A stretch of 64,000 nt of DNA from Myxococcaceae bacterium JPH2 (GTDB taxonomy: Bacteria > Myxococcota > Myxococcia > Myxococcales > Myxococcaceae), in contig JAEMGR010000003.1 in assembly GCA_016458225.1 (NCBI GenBank), forward strand, positions 682,001 through 746,000. Reading direction: 5' to 3'. The translations under genes and the position numbers were made by a program. Every line of letters starts with the position of its first letter. Position 1 is the stretch's first letter. The notes under the pieces are model-generated. The model saw only the letters and a list, made by a program, of their open reading frames with translations, made no database searches and was not told the origin of the DNA. Positions 26,866 to 34,610 of this stretch are shown one piece after another.

Positions 26866-27309
26866 TCACGCCTTGCTGCTGCGCATCACGCTGCCGCCAA
26901 ACGGCGTGAAGCCGTTCTTGCGCAGCGCCTCGCGCTCGCCCATCAGCGCGCTCAGCGCCTCGTCGCGCGTGGCGAAGTGGTTCACCGCCGCGCCGTTGAT
27001 GGCGCCGCTGGTGAGGATGAACATGCGCGTCATCTCGTCACCGCCGAAGCGGTAGGAGCGGTGCGTGTACTTCTCCAGCACCTCGCGGCGCTCGCGGCCG
27101 AACGTGCGGCCCGCGGTGAACTTCACCACCAACCCATCCAGGTTGATGAGCAGGTCCACCTTCCCGTTCCGGGTGAAGCGCTGAAACTGCTCCTCCACCT
27201 CGCGCCGCCACCGCACGACGTCCGCGTCACTGACGAGGACGCAGTCGGTGAAGCCGGCCGTGACCACGTCGTGCTGGGCGTCGTACTCGAAGGTCATGCT
27301 CCAGGCCAT
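26866..27309 (-). CDS. Hypothetical SpoIIAA/STAS-like protein
   Basis: A 147-residue soluble protein. The start has GGGAG about 6 bases upstream; an internal ATG at 27297 (MTFEYD) is an alternative. The fold pattern of an initial antiparallel pair (MTFEYDAQHDVVTAGFTD), a helix, then KVDLLINLDGLVVKF, a long basic helix, and FATRDEALSALMGERE recalls SpoIIAA-like domains that bind lipids or regulators, but similarity is by pattern only. It is followed 40 bases upstream by the alpha/beta hydrolase on the same strand and may share its transcript. Convergent with the molybdoenzyme gene, 11 bases apart. Confidence 0.55.
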   Translation of the reverse strand: MAWSMTFEYDAQHDVVTAGFTDCVLVSDADVVRWRREVEEQFQRFTRNGKVDLLINLDGLVVKFTAGRTFGRERREVLEKYTHRSYRFGGDEMTRMFILTSGAINGAAVNHFATRDEALSALMGEREALRKNGFTPFGGSVMRSSKA

Positions 27310-27349
27310 CTGCGCTCTCCCACGAACCGCTCGGCCGCGTGTCGCGCCG

Positions 27350-28135
27350 CTACGCCTGCGCGCTCCCTGCCAGATACGCCCCCAACAGGGCCGCGATTTC
27401 CGCCGGACGCTCCACCTGCGGGTAGTGCCCCGGTCCCGGCAGGTACGTCAGGCGCGCGCGACGAATGGGCGCCACCACCGCCTGCTTGAGAAAGGGCGCC
27501 GGAAGGAACGCGTCATCCGTGGCCACCACCAGCGTGGGCGCGGAGATGTTCGCGAGCTTCTCGGCGAAGCCACCCGCCGTCCAGGCATCGAAGCCCTGCT
27601 CGATGGCGGCCGCGGACACCGTCGCCGAGTCCTTGAGCAGCGCCTCCAATGCCTCGGGCGACAGCTGACGGCACGCCAACCCCAGGATGGTCTGCTGCTT
27701 GCCGCGATCGCCCGCCGAGGTGCGGAACAGGCCCGCCGCGTCCGCGGGCAGCGGCAGCCCCGCCGCCGGCACCGAGTTCAAGCACACCAGCCCGTCCACG
27801 CGGTCCGCCACCGTGGCGGCGATCCACTGCGCGACCTGACCACCCATGCTGTGGCCCACCACCGTGAAGCGCTTCGCGCCCACGTGGTCCACCACCGCGA
27901 GCACGTCCTGCGCATGCTGCGCCAGCGTGTGCCCCGTGGCGGGCCGCCCCGAGCCGCCCGTGCCGCGCAGGTCCGGAATCACCAGCCGCAGCCCCGTCGT
28001 CTCCAGGCGCTCCACCATCGCGTCCCAGACCGCGCCCGACACCATCCACCCGTGCACCAGCACCACCACGCGAGGCCCCTCGCCGATGACGCGATAGTGA
28101 ATGGACGTTCCGTCAGTCGCGGAAATCGTGGGCAT
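27350..28135 (-). CDS. Alpha/beta hydrolase
   Basis: A 261-residue hydrolase with the complete fold signature: the oxyanion-loop segment VVVLVHGWMVSG, DLRGTGGSGRP, the nucleophile elbow VVGHSMGG with Ser at about residue 95, APTLVVATDDAF supplying the acid region, and a late His in LPGPGHYPQVERP. It is the size of single-domain esterases, lactonases or haloperoxidases, so substrate is not predictable. The ATG is preceded by AAGGA at about 7 bases, and a promoter with a consensus TATAAT lies just upstream, so it probably starts the transcript that continues into the SpoIIAA-like gene. Confidence 0.9.
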   Translation of the reverse strand: MPTISATDGTSIHYRVIGEGPRVVVLVHGWMVSGAVWDAMVERLETTGLRLVIPDLRGTGGSGRPATGHTLAQHAQDVLAVVDHVGAKRFTVVGHSMGGQVAQWIAATVADRVDGLVCLNSVPAAGLPLPADAAGLFRTSAGDRGKQQTILGLACRQLSPEALEALLKDSATVSAAAIEQGFDAWTAGGFAEKLANISAPTLVVATDDAFLPAPFLKQAVVAPIRRARLTYLPGPGHYPQVERPAEIAALLGAYLAGSAQA

Positions 28136-28168
28136 GAACGAATCCTTATTTAAGCGGACAGGCTTGGA

Positions 28169-28196
28169 ATTATAAATTTAGCGGGAGCTGTAGCAA
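28169..28196 (-). promoter_or_regulatory. Sigma-70-like promoter of the alpha/beta hydrolase gene
   Basis: On the minus strand TTGCTA (28196-28191) and TATAAT (28174-28169) are separated by 16 bases in an unusually AT-rich patch about 35-60 bases upstream of the hydrolase ATG. The -10 is a perfect consensus and the -35 matches four of six positions, which is rare in this GC-rich DNA. Confidence 0.65.
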
Positions 28197-28255
28197 GCCA
28201 TGAATCCTGTCCGTGCGTCCACCGGCTGCGCGGCTCCAACCCGACACGTCGCACG

Positions 28256-28753
28256 CTAGCTCGCCAGGCGGCGCACCCACCACGCCGCGGCCTCGCGCAC
28301 CTCGCCGTCGCCGTGGGCCAGCGCCTGGCGCGCGTGAAACAGCGCCTGCGTCGGCGCGTCCTGCGCCACCACGCGCGCATACGTGAGGTGCGTCAGCGCC
28401 TCCGTCTCATTCACTTCCAGTGCGGCATCCAGCAACCGCCGCGCGCGCGCCATGCCGTCCCGCTGCCGCGCGTAGAGCAGGACCAGGTCGCACACCGTGG
28501 CCATGTCACGCGGGGCGAGCTGCACCGCGCCCTCCAGCAGCCGCTGGGCACCCGCGCCATCGCCCATGGCCGCCCGGAGCCGGGCCAGCGTGCGGCGCAC
28601 CTCGATGGACAAGGGCGAGCGCGCCAGCGCCGCCTCCAGCACCTCCCGGGCCTCCTCCACCCGGCCCAGCGTCAGCAGCGCCAGCCCCTGCGCGCACGCC
28701 GGCAGCGGCTGACCGCTCTCGCGCAGCTCCCCGTCCGGGTTCGCCTTCGCCAT
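28256..28753 (-). CDS. TPR-like repeat protein
   Basis: A 165-residue helical protein with repeated 34-residue-type units: ACAQGLALLTLGRVEEAREV then LEAALARSP, RRTLARLRAAMGDGAGAQRL then LEGAVQLAP, and CDLVLLYARQRDGMARARRL then LDAALEVN, each with the G/A-P spacing of tetratricopeptide repeats. The last part (HARQALAHGDGEVREAA) has a HEAT-like flavour. There is no signal peptide; it is a probable cytoplasmic scaffold. The leader contains a perfect 8+2+8 inverted repeat 17 bases before the start codon. Confidence 0.75.
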   Translation of the reverse strand: MAKANPDGELRESGQPLPACAQGLALLTLGRVEEAREVLEAALARSPLSIEVRRTLARLRAAMGDGAGAQRLLEGAVQLAPRDMATVCDLVLLYARQRDGMARARRLLDAALEVNETEALTHLTYARVVAQDAPTQALFHARQALAHGDGEVREAAAWWVRRLAS

Positions 28754-28769
28754 GTCCGCGCCTTTCGCA

Positions 28770-28882
28770 AGAAAAACAAGTTTTTCTCGTCTTAAACGCC
28801 TGAAGTTGCTGCGTTTTGCAACTGTCTTGGCGGCCCGAGTCGGTTCAACCCCGCAGGAAAGATGAAATTTTGATGTAATTTC
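28770..28882. promoter_or_regulatory. Three successive inverted repeats between TPR and methyltransferase-like genes
   Basis: An AT-rich divergent intergenic region holding AGAAAAAC-AA-GTTTTTCT (28770-28787), AGTTGC-N8-GCAACT (28804-28823) and GAAATT-N7-AATTTC (28864-28882). The first is too tight to form an RNA loop and looks like a dimeric repressor site. The others have operator-like half-site spacing. No promoter hexamers are assigned with confidence. Confidence 0.5.
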
Positions 28883-28976
28883 GCGAGGTTACGAACAGGC
28901 GCCGTCTCACCGCACCCAGGCGATTCCTCCAAGGGGCGCGGCGAGGCGGGAGGCGTCTGGCAGACTCCGGCGGGTG

Positions 28977-29717
28977 ATGACGGATGAACGGGATGGGATG
29001 GGCGGCGCGACGGGTGCGCGACGCACGGTGCACTGCGAGGACGCGCTGAAGTGGCTGGAGGCGAGCCCCGTGCTGGAGGGGTGCTCGGTGGTGGCCTCGC
29101 TGCCGGACGTGTCCGAGTTCCCCGCGCTCTCGGTGGCCGAGTGGAAGGAGTGGTTCGTGCGCGCGGCGGGGCTCGTGCTGTCGCGCGTGCCTCCGAACGG
29201 CGTGGCGGTGTTCTACCAATCCGACGTGAAGAAGGACGGCGCCTGGGTGGACAAGGGCTACCTGGTGTCTCGCGCGGCGGAGGCGGCGGGCTTCGAGACG
29301 CTCTGGCACAAGGTGGTGTGCCGACGGACGCCGGGGACGGTGACGTTCGGGCGGCCGGCGTTCTCGCACCTGCTGTGCTTCTCGCGGGACGTGCGCGTGG
29401 ACCTGGCGAAGTCCTCCCCGGACGTGCTGCCGGACGCGGGCGAGGTGACGTGGACGCGCGGGATGGGCGTGCGCGCGTGCCAGCTGGCGTGCCGCTTCAT
29501 CCTGGAGCAGACGACCACGCGCACGGTGGTGGACCCCTTCTGCGGACACGGCACCGCGCTGGCCGTGGCCAACGCGATGGGTCTGGACGCGGTGGGGGTG
29601 GAGCTCAGCCGCAAGCGCGTGCGCAAGGCCAAGGCCCTGCGCGCGACCTGGACTCCCGAAGGGCTGGTGCTCTCCGGCACGGGCGCCTCGGGCCCGGAGC
29701 CCGAGGACGCCGACTGA
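28977..29717 (+). CDS. DNA-methyltransferase-like SAM-dependent methyltransferase with atypical catalytic motif
   Basis: A 246-residue protein. The C-terminal half carries motif I of N4/N6 amino-methyltransferases, TVVDPFCGHGTALAVANAMG followed by LDAVGVELSRKR, which binds S-adenosylmethionine. As in beta-class enzymes, the catalytic region lies N-terminal to it, but instead of a (D/N/S)PP(Y/F) motif the equivalent strand end reads CSVVASLPDVSEFPAL. FSHLLCFSRD and MGVRACQLACRFILEQ resemble conserved elements around the SAM site. Target may be DNA, RNA or a small molecule; loss of the canonical tetrapeptide makes the activity uncertain. GTG 28974 is an alternative start. It converges with the ferritin-like gene four bases away. 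Confidence 0.65.
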   Translation: MTDERDGMGGATGARRTVHCEDALKWLEASPVLEGCSVVASLPDVSEFPALSVAEWKEWFVRAAGLVLSRVPPNGVAVFYQSDVKKDGAWVDKGYLVSRAAEAAGFETLWHKVVCRRTPGTVTFGRPAFSHLLCFSRDVRVDLAKSSPDVLPDAGEVTWTRGMGVRACQLACRFILEQTTTRTVVDPFCGHGTALAVANAMGLDAVGVELSRKRVRKAKALRATWTPEGLVLSGTGASGPEPEDAD

Positions 29718-29721
29718 CGAC

Positions 29722-30336
29722 TCAGGCCGCGGAGGCCGCGCTCACCGAGGCGACGTGCGCCTCCAGGGCCCCGAGGAACGGCTCGAACAGGCGCTCCTCC
29801 ATGGCCAGCGCCGGCTCCAGCGTGGCGCCCACGGCGGCGAGGCGCGCGACGCATGCGTCCTCCAGGGTGCGGCGGTGGCTCTGCTCTTCCACCACCACGC
29901 GGCCCAGCTCCTCACGCACCACGGCGTTGCGGCTGGCGGCCTTGTAGAGCGGGTAGAGCACCATCGCGCGCCGCTCCACCACCGCGGTGGTGAGCAGGTA
30001 GTGCAGGTACACGTCCGACGTGCCGGTGAGGGACGTGGCCCACTCGGCCAGCCCGCGGTCCAGCGACTGGAACCACGTGGCCGCCTCGGTCGCGCACAGA
30101 TGCTCCGTCACCTCGCCGCCCGCCACCGCGCACGCGAGGTTCTTGAAGGTGAAGGCATGGCGCGTCTCGTCCGCCAGGTGCCCGAGCACCTCCAGCGACG
30201 GGTGCCGGTCCGCCACGGTGCGCGAAATCTTCCGCGCCCCGATGAACTCCATCAGGGACAAGGTGTTGAGCCACCGCGCCTCGACCTCGGGCGTCTGGGC
30301 CAGCTGGCGGAGCACCGCCTGGATTCGGTCACGCAT
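29722..30336 (-). CDS. Ferritin-like (probable diiron) protein
   Basis: A 204-residue all-helical protein with spaced Glu/His residues expected of a ferritin-like four-helix bundle: LMEFIGARKISR, LGHLADETRHAFTFKN (an E-x-x-H pair), TAVVERRAMVLYPLYK and VVVEEQSHRRTLEDA. The pattern E ... E-x-x-H ... E ... E-x-x-H matches carboxylate-bridged diiron centres. Length suits a single-domain oxidase, hydroxylase or iron-handling protein. Its neighbours give no pathway. The identification rests on helix and motif pattern, so metal binding is inferred. Confidence 0.65.
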   Translation of the reverse strand: MRDRIQAVLRQLAQTPEVEARWLNTLSLMEFIGARKISRTVADRHPSLEVLGHLADETRHAFTFKNLACAVAGGEVTEHLCATEAATWFQSLDRGLAEWATSLTGTSDVYLHYLLTTAVVERRAMVLYPLYKAASRNAVVREELGRVVVEEQSHRRTLEDACVARLAAVGATLEPALAMEERLFEPFLGALEAHVASVSAASAA

Positions 30337-30447
30337 GGGGCGCCCCTCTAGCCCGACCCTGGCCGGGGCGCGAGCCCGGAGCGCGCCGCCCCCCGTGCCT
30401 CCCGCTTCTGTCCCCCTGTAGCCCCGCGCGTGCCGTGTGGGGCCATG

Positions 30448-31086
30448 TCAGGCGTAGGGCGTGCCCCGCGCGCTCGCGCTCATCATGGCCAGCCCGCGCT
30501 CGAACAGCTCCACGACCGCGGCGCGGGCCACCTCCGGAGCCTCGCCCTTCGCCATTTGACGGAGCCCCTCGCTGTAGGCGACCCGGATGGCCGCGACCAC
30601 CTGGGCGGCCAGCAGCCGGGCGATGGGGTCCTCAGGGGGCGCGCCCACCTGTCCGGTCAGCTCCGCCACCAACACCGCCTCCGCCTCCTCGCCCATCTCG
30701 CGCAGCCGCGCTCGCAGCGCCGGGCTCTCGGCCACCATGCGCCAGAACCCCGCCACGCCCGCGCTCATCTTCACGAACGCGTGGTCGCTCTCCACCAGCG
30801 ACCGCGCCAGCGCGCGCAGCACCGCGACCGGCGACGCCCCCTTGCGGCGCTCCTGGAACGCCTGCCGCAACAGCTCGACGCCCTCCTCCTGCCGGTCGAA
30901 GAAGAGGTCCTCCTTGCGCGGGAAGTAGTTGAACACGGTCATCTTGGAGACGTTCGCCGCCGCCGCCACCTCGGCCACCGTCACCGCGTCGAAGCCGCGC
31001 GCCAGGAACAGCCCCGTCGCCACATCCGAAATCATCTTCCGCGTCTCGCGCCGCTTGCGCGCCCGCAGTCCCTCGTCTTCCGCCAT
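30448..31086 (-). CDS. TetR family transcriptional regulator
   Basis: A 212-residue TetR regulator. Its N-terminal helix-turn-helix reads TVAEVAAAANVSKMTVFNYF followed by PRKEDLFFDRQ, the most conserved stretch of the family. The preceding helix is SDVATGLFLARGFDAV. The C-terminal two-thirds is a helical ligand-binding and dimer domain rich in Ala/Leu. It is divergent from an aromatic-hydroxylase-type FAD monooxygenase with only 63 bases between starts and an 11-base perfect palindrome there, so repression of that enzyme and itself, relieved by an aromatic ligand, is the natural inference. Confidence 0.92.
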   Translation of the reverse strand: MAEDEGLRARKRRETRKMISDVATGLFLARGFDAVTVAEVAAAANVSKMTVFNYFPRKEDLFFDRQEEGVELLRQAFQERRKGASPVAVLRALARSLVESDHAFVKMSAGVAGFWRMVAESPALRARLREMGEEAEAVLVAELTGQVGAPPEDPIARLLAAQVVAAIRVAYSEGLRQMAKGEAPEVARAAVVELFERGLAMMSASARGTPYA

Positions 31087-31132
31087 GCCCCGAAGCCTAC
31101 CCCGAATCAAAACTTGTACTCGGTAAATATTT

Positions 31133-31143
31133 AGACTAAGTCT
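31133..31143. promoter_or_regulatory. Palindrome between divergent TetR and FAD-monooxygenase genes
   Basis: AGACTAAGTCT is a perfect inverted repeat of AGACT around one A, ending 6 bases before the monooxygenase ATG, in the short AT-rich gap between the divergent genes. It is a good candidate operator for the adjacent TetR protein. TTGTAC at 31114 could be a -35 element for the rightward promoter, but no good -10 follows. Confidence 0.5.
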
Positions 31144-31149
31144 TGACTC

Positions 31150-32673
31150 ATGGCGAACGAGACATTCGACGTGGTGGTCGTCGGGGCAGGGCCCACGGGG
31201 TTGGTGCTCGCGAGTGAGCTGGCGCTGGGCGGGGCCTCCGTGGTGGTGCTGGAGCGGCTGGAGGCCCTGGACCCCACCATCAAGGCGGGCTCGCTGGGCG
31301 TGCTGGCGGCGGAGGCGCTGGAGCGGCGCGGGCTGGGGCCGGCGATGGACGAGCAAGAGCGCCAGATGGGCGAGGCCGTGGCGAAGATGGTCCAGCAGTC
31401 GGGCGCCAAGGCGAACCCGCTGGCCCAGGGCTGGAAGAAGATTGGCGGCCACTTCGCGGGGCTGTTCCTCATCGACGCGAGCCGGCAGCGCGAGCCGGAG
31501 CGGCGCTTCCGCGGCGTGAACCAGCTGGGCCTGGAGACGATGCTGGGGGCGTACGCCCAAGCGCGCGGCGTGCCGGTGCGGCGGGGGCAGGAGGTGCTGG
31601 GCTTCACGCAGGACGACACGGGCGTGACGCTGGAGGTCCGCTCGGCGGAGGGCACGCACACGCTGCGGTGCGCGTGGCTGGTGGGCTGCGACGGCGGGCG
31701 CAGCGCGGTGCGCAAGCAGGCCGGCTTCGACTTCCCCGGCACCGAGCCCACGCTCACCGGCCATCAGGCCGTGGTGGAGTTGGATCATCCGGAGAAGCTG
31801 CTGCCGCTCGGCTGGCGGCGCACGCCGGTGGGGATGATGGCGTATGGCCCCACGCCCGGCCGCGTCTTCCTGCTCGAGTTCGACGGGCCGCCCGCGGACC
31901 GCACCGCGCCCGTCACCCGCGAGGAGATTGAGCGGAGCCTGCGGCACGTGAGCGGCACCGACGTGTGCGTGACGGCGGTGAAGACGGCCACCCGCTTCAC
32001 CGACAACGCGCGCCTGGTCACCGACTACCGGCGCGGGCGCGTGCTGCTCGCGGGCGACGCGGCGCACGTGCACTCGCCCTTCGGCGGACAGGGGTTGAAC
32101 CTGGGCGTGATGGACGCGGTGAACCTGGGCTGGAAGCTGGCCGCCACGGTGCGGGGCCACGCGCCAGAGGGGCTCCTGGACTCGTACACCGCCGAGCGCC
32201 ACCCCGTGGCGGAGCGGGTGCTGGAGAACACGCGCGCGCAGGCCGCGCTGATGCGGCCCGACGCCCAGACGACCGCGCTGCGCGCCGTCATCTCCGGCGT
32301 CATGGAGACCGACGAGGGCAACCGCTTCTTCGGGGAGATGATGAGCGGCGTCACGAACCGCTACGCGCTGGGCAGCGAGCATCCCCAGGTGGGGCGGCAG
32401 ACCTCCAACCGCGTCGCGACGGTGGAGCGCGGCGAGGTGCACCTCCACGCGCTGATGGGCGAGGGCGAGGGCGTGCTGCTCGACGCGGGCGACGGCGCCG
32501 CGTCCCAGCTCGCGAGCGCCTGGGCCCCGCGCGTGCGCGCCGTGCGTGTCCAGGGAGAGACGTCCCGGCTGCTGCGCCCGGATGGCTGCATCGCCTGGGC
32601 GACAGACGGCGGCGAGCTGACGGGGCTGCACGCGTCCCTGTCGCGCTGGTTCGGCGCGCCCCCCGCGCCGTAG
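31150..32673 (+). CDS. FAD-dependent aromatic hydroxylase-type monooxygenase
   Basis: A 507-residue class A flavin monooxygenase (PheA/TfdB or polyketide-hydroxylase type). Visible motifs: FDVVVVGAGPTGLVLASELA (G-x-G-x-x-G), WLVGCDGGRSAVRKQAG (the DG motif for FAD/NADPH), and RVLLAGDAAHVHSPFGGQGL followed by NLGVMDAVNLGWKL (the GD motif). The C-terminal 130 residues form the thioredoxin-like tail typical of this subgroup, ending LHASLSRWFG. It uses NAD(P)H and O2 to hydroxylate aromatic compounds, perhaps for detoxification. Control by the divergent TetR gene is inferred from layout. Confidence 0.9.
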   Translation: MANETFDVVVVGAGPTGLVLASELALGGASVVVLERLEALDPTIKAGSLGVLAAEALERRGLGPAMDEQERQMGEAVAKMVQQSGAKANPLAQGWKKIGGHFAGLFLIDASRQREPERRFRGVNQLGLETMLGAYAQARGVPVRRGQEVLGFTQDDTGVTLEVRSAEGTHTLRCAWLVGCDGGRSAVRKQAGFDFPGTEPTLTGHQAVVELDHPEKLLPLGWRRTPVGMMAYGPTPGRVFLLEFDGPPADRTAPVTREEIERSLRHVSGTDVCVTAVKTATRFTDNARLVTDYRRGRVLLAGDAAHVHSPFGGQGLNLGVMDAVNLGWKLAATVRGHAPEGLLDSYTAERHPVAERVLENTRAQAALMRPDAQTTALRAVISGVMETDEGNRFFGEMMSGVTNRYALGSEHPQVGRQTSNRVATVERGEVHLHALMGEGEGVLLDAGDGAASQLASAWAPRVRAVRVQGETSRLLRPDGCIAWATDGGELTGLHASLSRWFGAPPAP

Positions 32674-32838
32674 CGCCCGCGCCGAGCGACGGGAAGGGCA
32701 CTGGCCAACACAGTGCCGCGCCCCGGGTTTGACGGCGCGGACACCGGGCCGCTTTGCTCTCTCCGACAGAGAAAGCGCGGCGCTTCGCGGCGCCGCATTC
32801 CATGGAACGGCTGTGCCTGGTGCAGGGGGGTGACCAGC

Positions 32839-33714
32839 ATGAGGCCACAGGAAGGGCTCTTTCATCCGCCCGGGGCCTTCAGTGCCTTGGCCGTGTGGCG
32901 GTTGAGCCGCGCCAGCGAGGGGGCCCAGGTGCGGGAGGCGGCCTCGCGCGTGCACGCCGAGCTGCGCGCCGCCGAGGGCGTCCACGCCGTGCTCGCCTTC
33001 GACGCGGCCCTGGTGTCTCCGCTCGCCGAGGGCGAACAGGGCGCGCCGCTTTTGCCGCGCCGTGGCGCCCACCTGCGCATCCCTTCCACGCAGGCCCAGG
33101 TGCTGCTCCAGCTGGGCGCCGACACCCAGTCCCGCCTGCAGTGGGCGCTGCGCCGCGCGGCCGCGCTCTTCGCCGGCGTGCTCGTCCCCGAGGAGGAGGT
33201 GCTGGGCGGCTGTCTCGACGAGACCTGCCAGGCCCCCACCGTCGAGGAGATTCGCCGCGCGGCCATCGTCCCCGCGGGCCCCCTGGCCGGCGCCGCGTGG
33301 GTGCTCTACCTGCGCTTCCAGCGCGACTCCATCCGCGCCCGGGCCCGCGCGCTGCGCCTCAGGGGTGACTTGTCTCGCGCGCGTCCCCACGCCGCCGCGC
33401 TCCGGCCCGCGCCGCTGCGAGGCGACACTCCCCCGCTGCGCCACCGCCGCGCGCCCGCGCCCGAGTCGTGGCCCCTCATCCGCCGCAGCTTTCCCTTCCA
33501 CCAAGGCCCCGACGAGGGGCTGGCCTTCGTGGCCGCGTCCTCGGACCCGGCCCGGTTCCGCCGCGCGCTGGACGCCATGCTCGGGCCCGGACTTCCTCCC
33601 CCAGGCGCGCCGCCCTACCAGGCCTCGGCGGTGGGCGGCGGCCTCTACCTGGCCCCCCCAAGGCCCTGGTTCTCCGAGGTGACGCACCAGCCCCAGCGGC
33701 AGGTGGCGCCATGA
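32839..33714 (+). CDS. Dyp-type-peroxidase-like protein apparently lacking the heme ligand
   Basis: A 291-residue protein resembling Dyp peroxidases in outline. IPSTQAQVLLQLGADTQSRL (81-100) and the late RRSFPFHQGPDEGLAFVAAS with DPARFRRALDAMLG, ending SAVGGGLYLAPP, match the family's conserved segments. However, the G-x-x-D-G-T motif reads GCLDET (124-129), and where Dyp enzymes have Q-R-W-V-H-D with the heme-ligating His, this protein has L-R-F-Q-R-D (158-163), placing Arg at the His position. It is probably non-heme and non-peroxidatic. The start has a GGGGGGTGA site. It precedes an isoprenyl-synthase-like gene and a methyltransferase on the same strand. Alignments are from memory. Confidence 0.55.
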   Translation: MRPQEGLFHPPGAFSALAVWRLSRASEGAQVREAASRVHAELRAAEGVHAVLAFDAALVSPLAEGEQGAPLLPRRGAHLRIPSTQAQVLLQLGADTQSRLQWALRRAAALFAGVLVPEEEVLGGCLDETCQAPTVEEIRRAAIVPAGPLAGAAWVLYLRFQRDSIRARARALRLRGDLSRARPHAAALRPAPLRGDTPPLRHRRAPAPESWPLIRRSFPFHQGPDEGLAFVAASSDPARFRRALDAMLGPGLPPPGAPPYQASAVGGGLYLAPPRPWFSEVTHQPQRQVAP

Positions 33715-33881
33715 CGCCCGAGGAAGCGTCCAATGCTCGACGTTCGCGCGGGTGGGCCGATGCGGGATGCCGGACGCGTGCACATCCCTGCGGTCCTGGG
33801 GTCCTCGCGCGGTGGAGTCGCGCCCCAGGCTCCGGCGCCCGGCCATGAGCCGCCGCCCCCGCGCCTTCCCCGGGAGTGACC

Positions 33882-34610
33882 ATGAGCGAGGGAACCGTGT
33901 ACCAAGAGGCGCTGCGCCGGCTGCGGCTCCTGTCGCTGTCGCCGCCCTTCGCGAACCAGGTGCTGGAGGCCCTGGAGTCCGGCCGCCCCGGGCCCCTGCC
34001 CCTGCTGTACGAGGCGGGCGCCGAGGCGGGCCTGGCCCTGCCGGTCCTCCAGACGCGCGGCGCGGGCATCTACTTCGGATTCTGCGCGGCCCGACTCGCC
34101 GCGCCGGCCGTTCGCTTCGGCGCGCCGCTGTTCGGTGAGGGGCCGCGCGTGCAGTACCTGCTGCAGAACCTGGCCTTCTCCACGCTCGCGCACCCGCAAG
34201 CGCGGGTGCCGCAGCATGTGCTGGAAGAGGCCACGCGGCTGCTCGCCTCCGCCGTGGTTCCCCCCGCGCTGAGCACGCCCGTGGAGGCGTGGACGGCGCC
34301 GGTGTTCCGCCGGGTGGCGCAAGGGCTCGCGGGCGTGCAGTGGGCGGCGTACCTGCGCCTGCTGTGGGCGGGCACGGCAATGGAAGACACGGCCGAGGCC
34401 GCGGGACAGAACCTGGGCATCGCCGCGCACGTGGCGGAGGACATCCGCGCGCGCGCGCCGCGCTTCTACGCCATGCCCGAAGAGGACCAGCGCCAGGTGG
34501 CGGCCTGGGGACGCGAGGCCGCCGAGGACCTGCGCCGACACGGCCTGCGCTGTCTGGACGCCGCGCTGCGCAGGCTCGAACCCACGCTGCCGGAGGAGGG
34601 CACCCCATGA
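33882..34610 (+). CDS. Isoprenyl-diphosphate-synthase-like helical protein without Asp-rich motifs
   Basis: A 242-residue, Ala/Leu-rich, all-helical protein. Its overall plan and the C-terminal half (AYLRLLWAGTAMEDTAEAAG followed by QNLGIAAHVAEDIR) recall class I trans-isoprenyl synthases, where a G-x-x-L-G-x-A-x-Q-I-x-D-D helix binds magnesium. Here the second Asp-rich motif is reduced to AEDIR (185-189), and no DDxxD is present in the first half (YEAGAEAGLALPVLQ, then GFCAARLAA). It is therefore probably not a prenyl synthase and may bind a lipid or partner. The ATG follows GGGAGTGACC. Its TGA overlaps the next ATG. An unrelated helical fold is quite possible. Confidence 0.45.
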   Translation: MSEGTVYQEALRRLRLLSLSPPFANQVLEALESGRPGPLPLLYEAGAEAGLALPVLQTRGAGIYFGFCAARLAAPAVRFGAPLFGEGPRVQYLLQNLAFSTLAHPQARVPQHVLEEATRLLASAVVPPALSTPVEAWTAPVFRRVAQGLAGVQWAAYLRLLWAGTAMEDTAEAAGQNLGIAAHVAEDIRARAPRFYAMPEEDQRQVAAWGREAAEDLRRHGLRCLDAALRRLEPTLPEEGTP

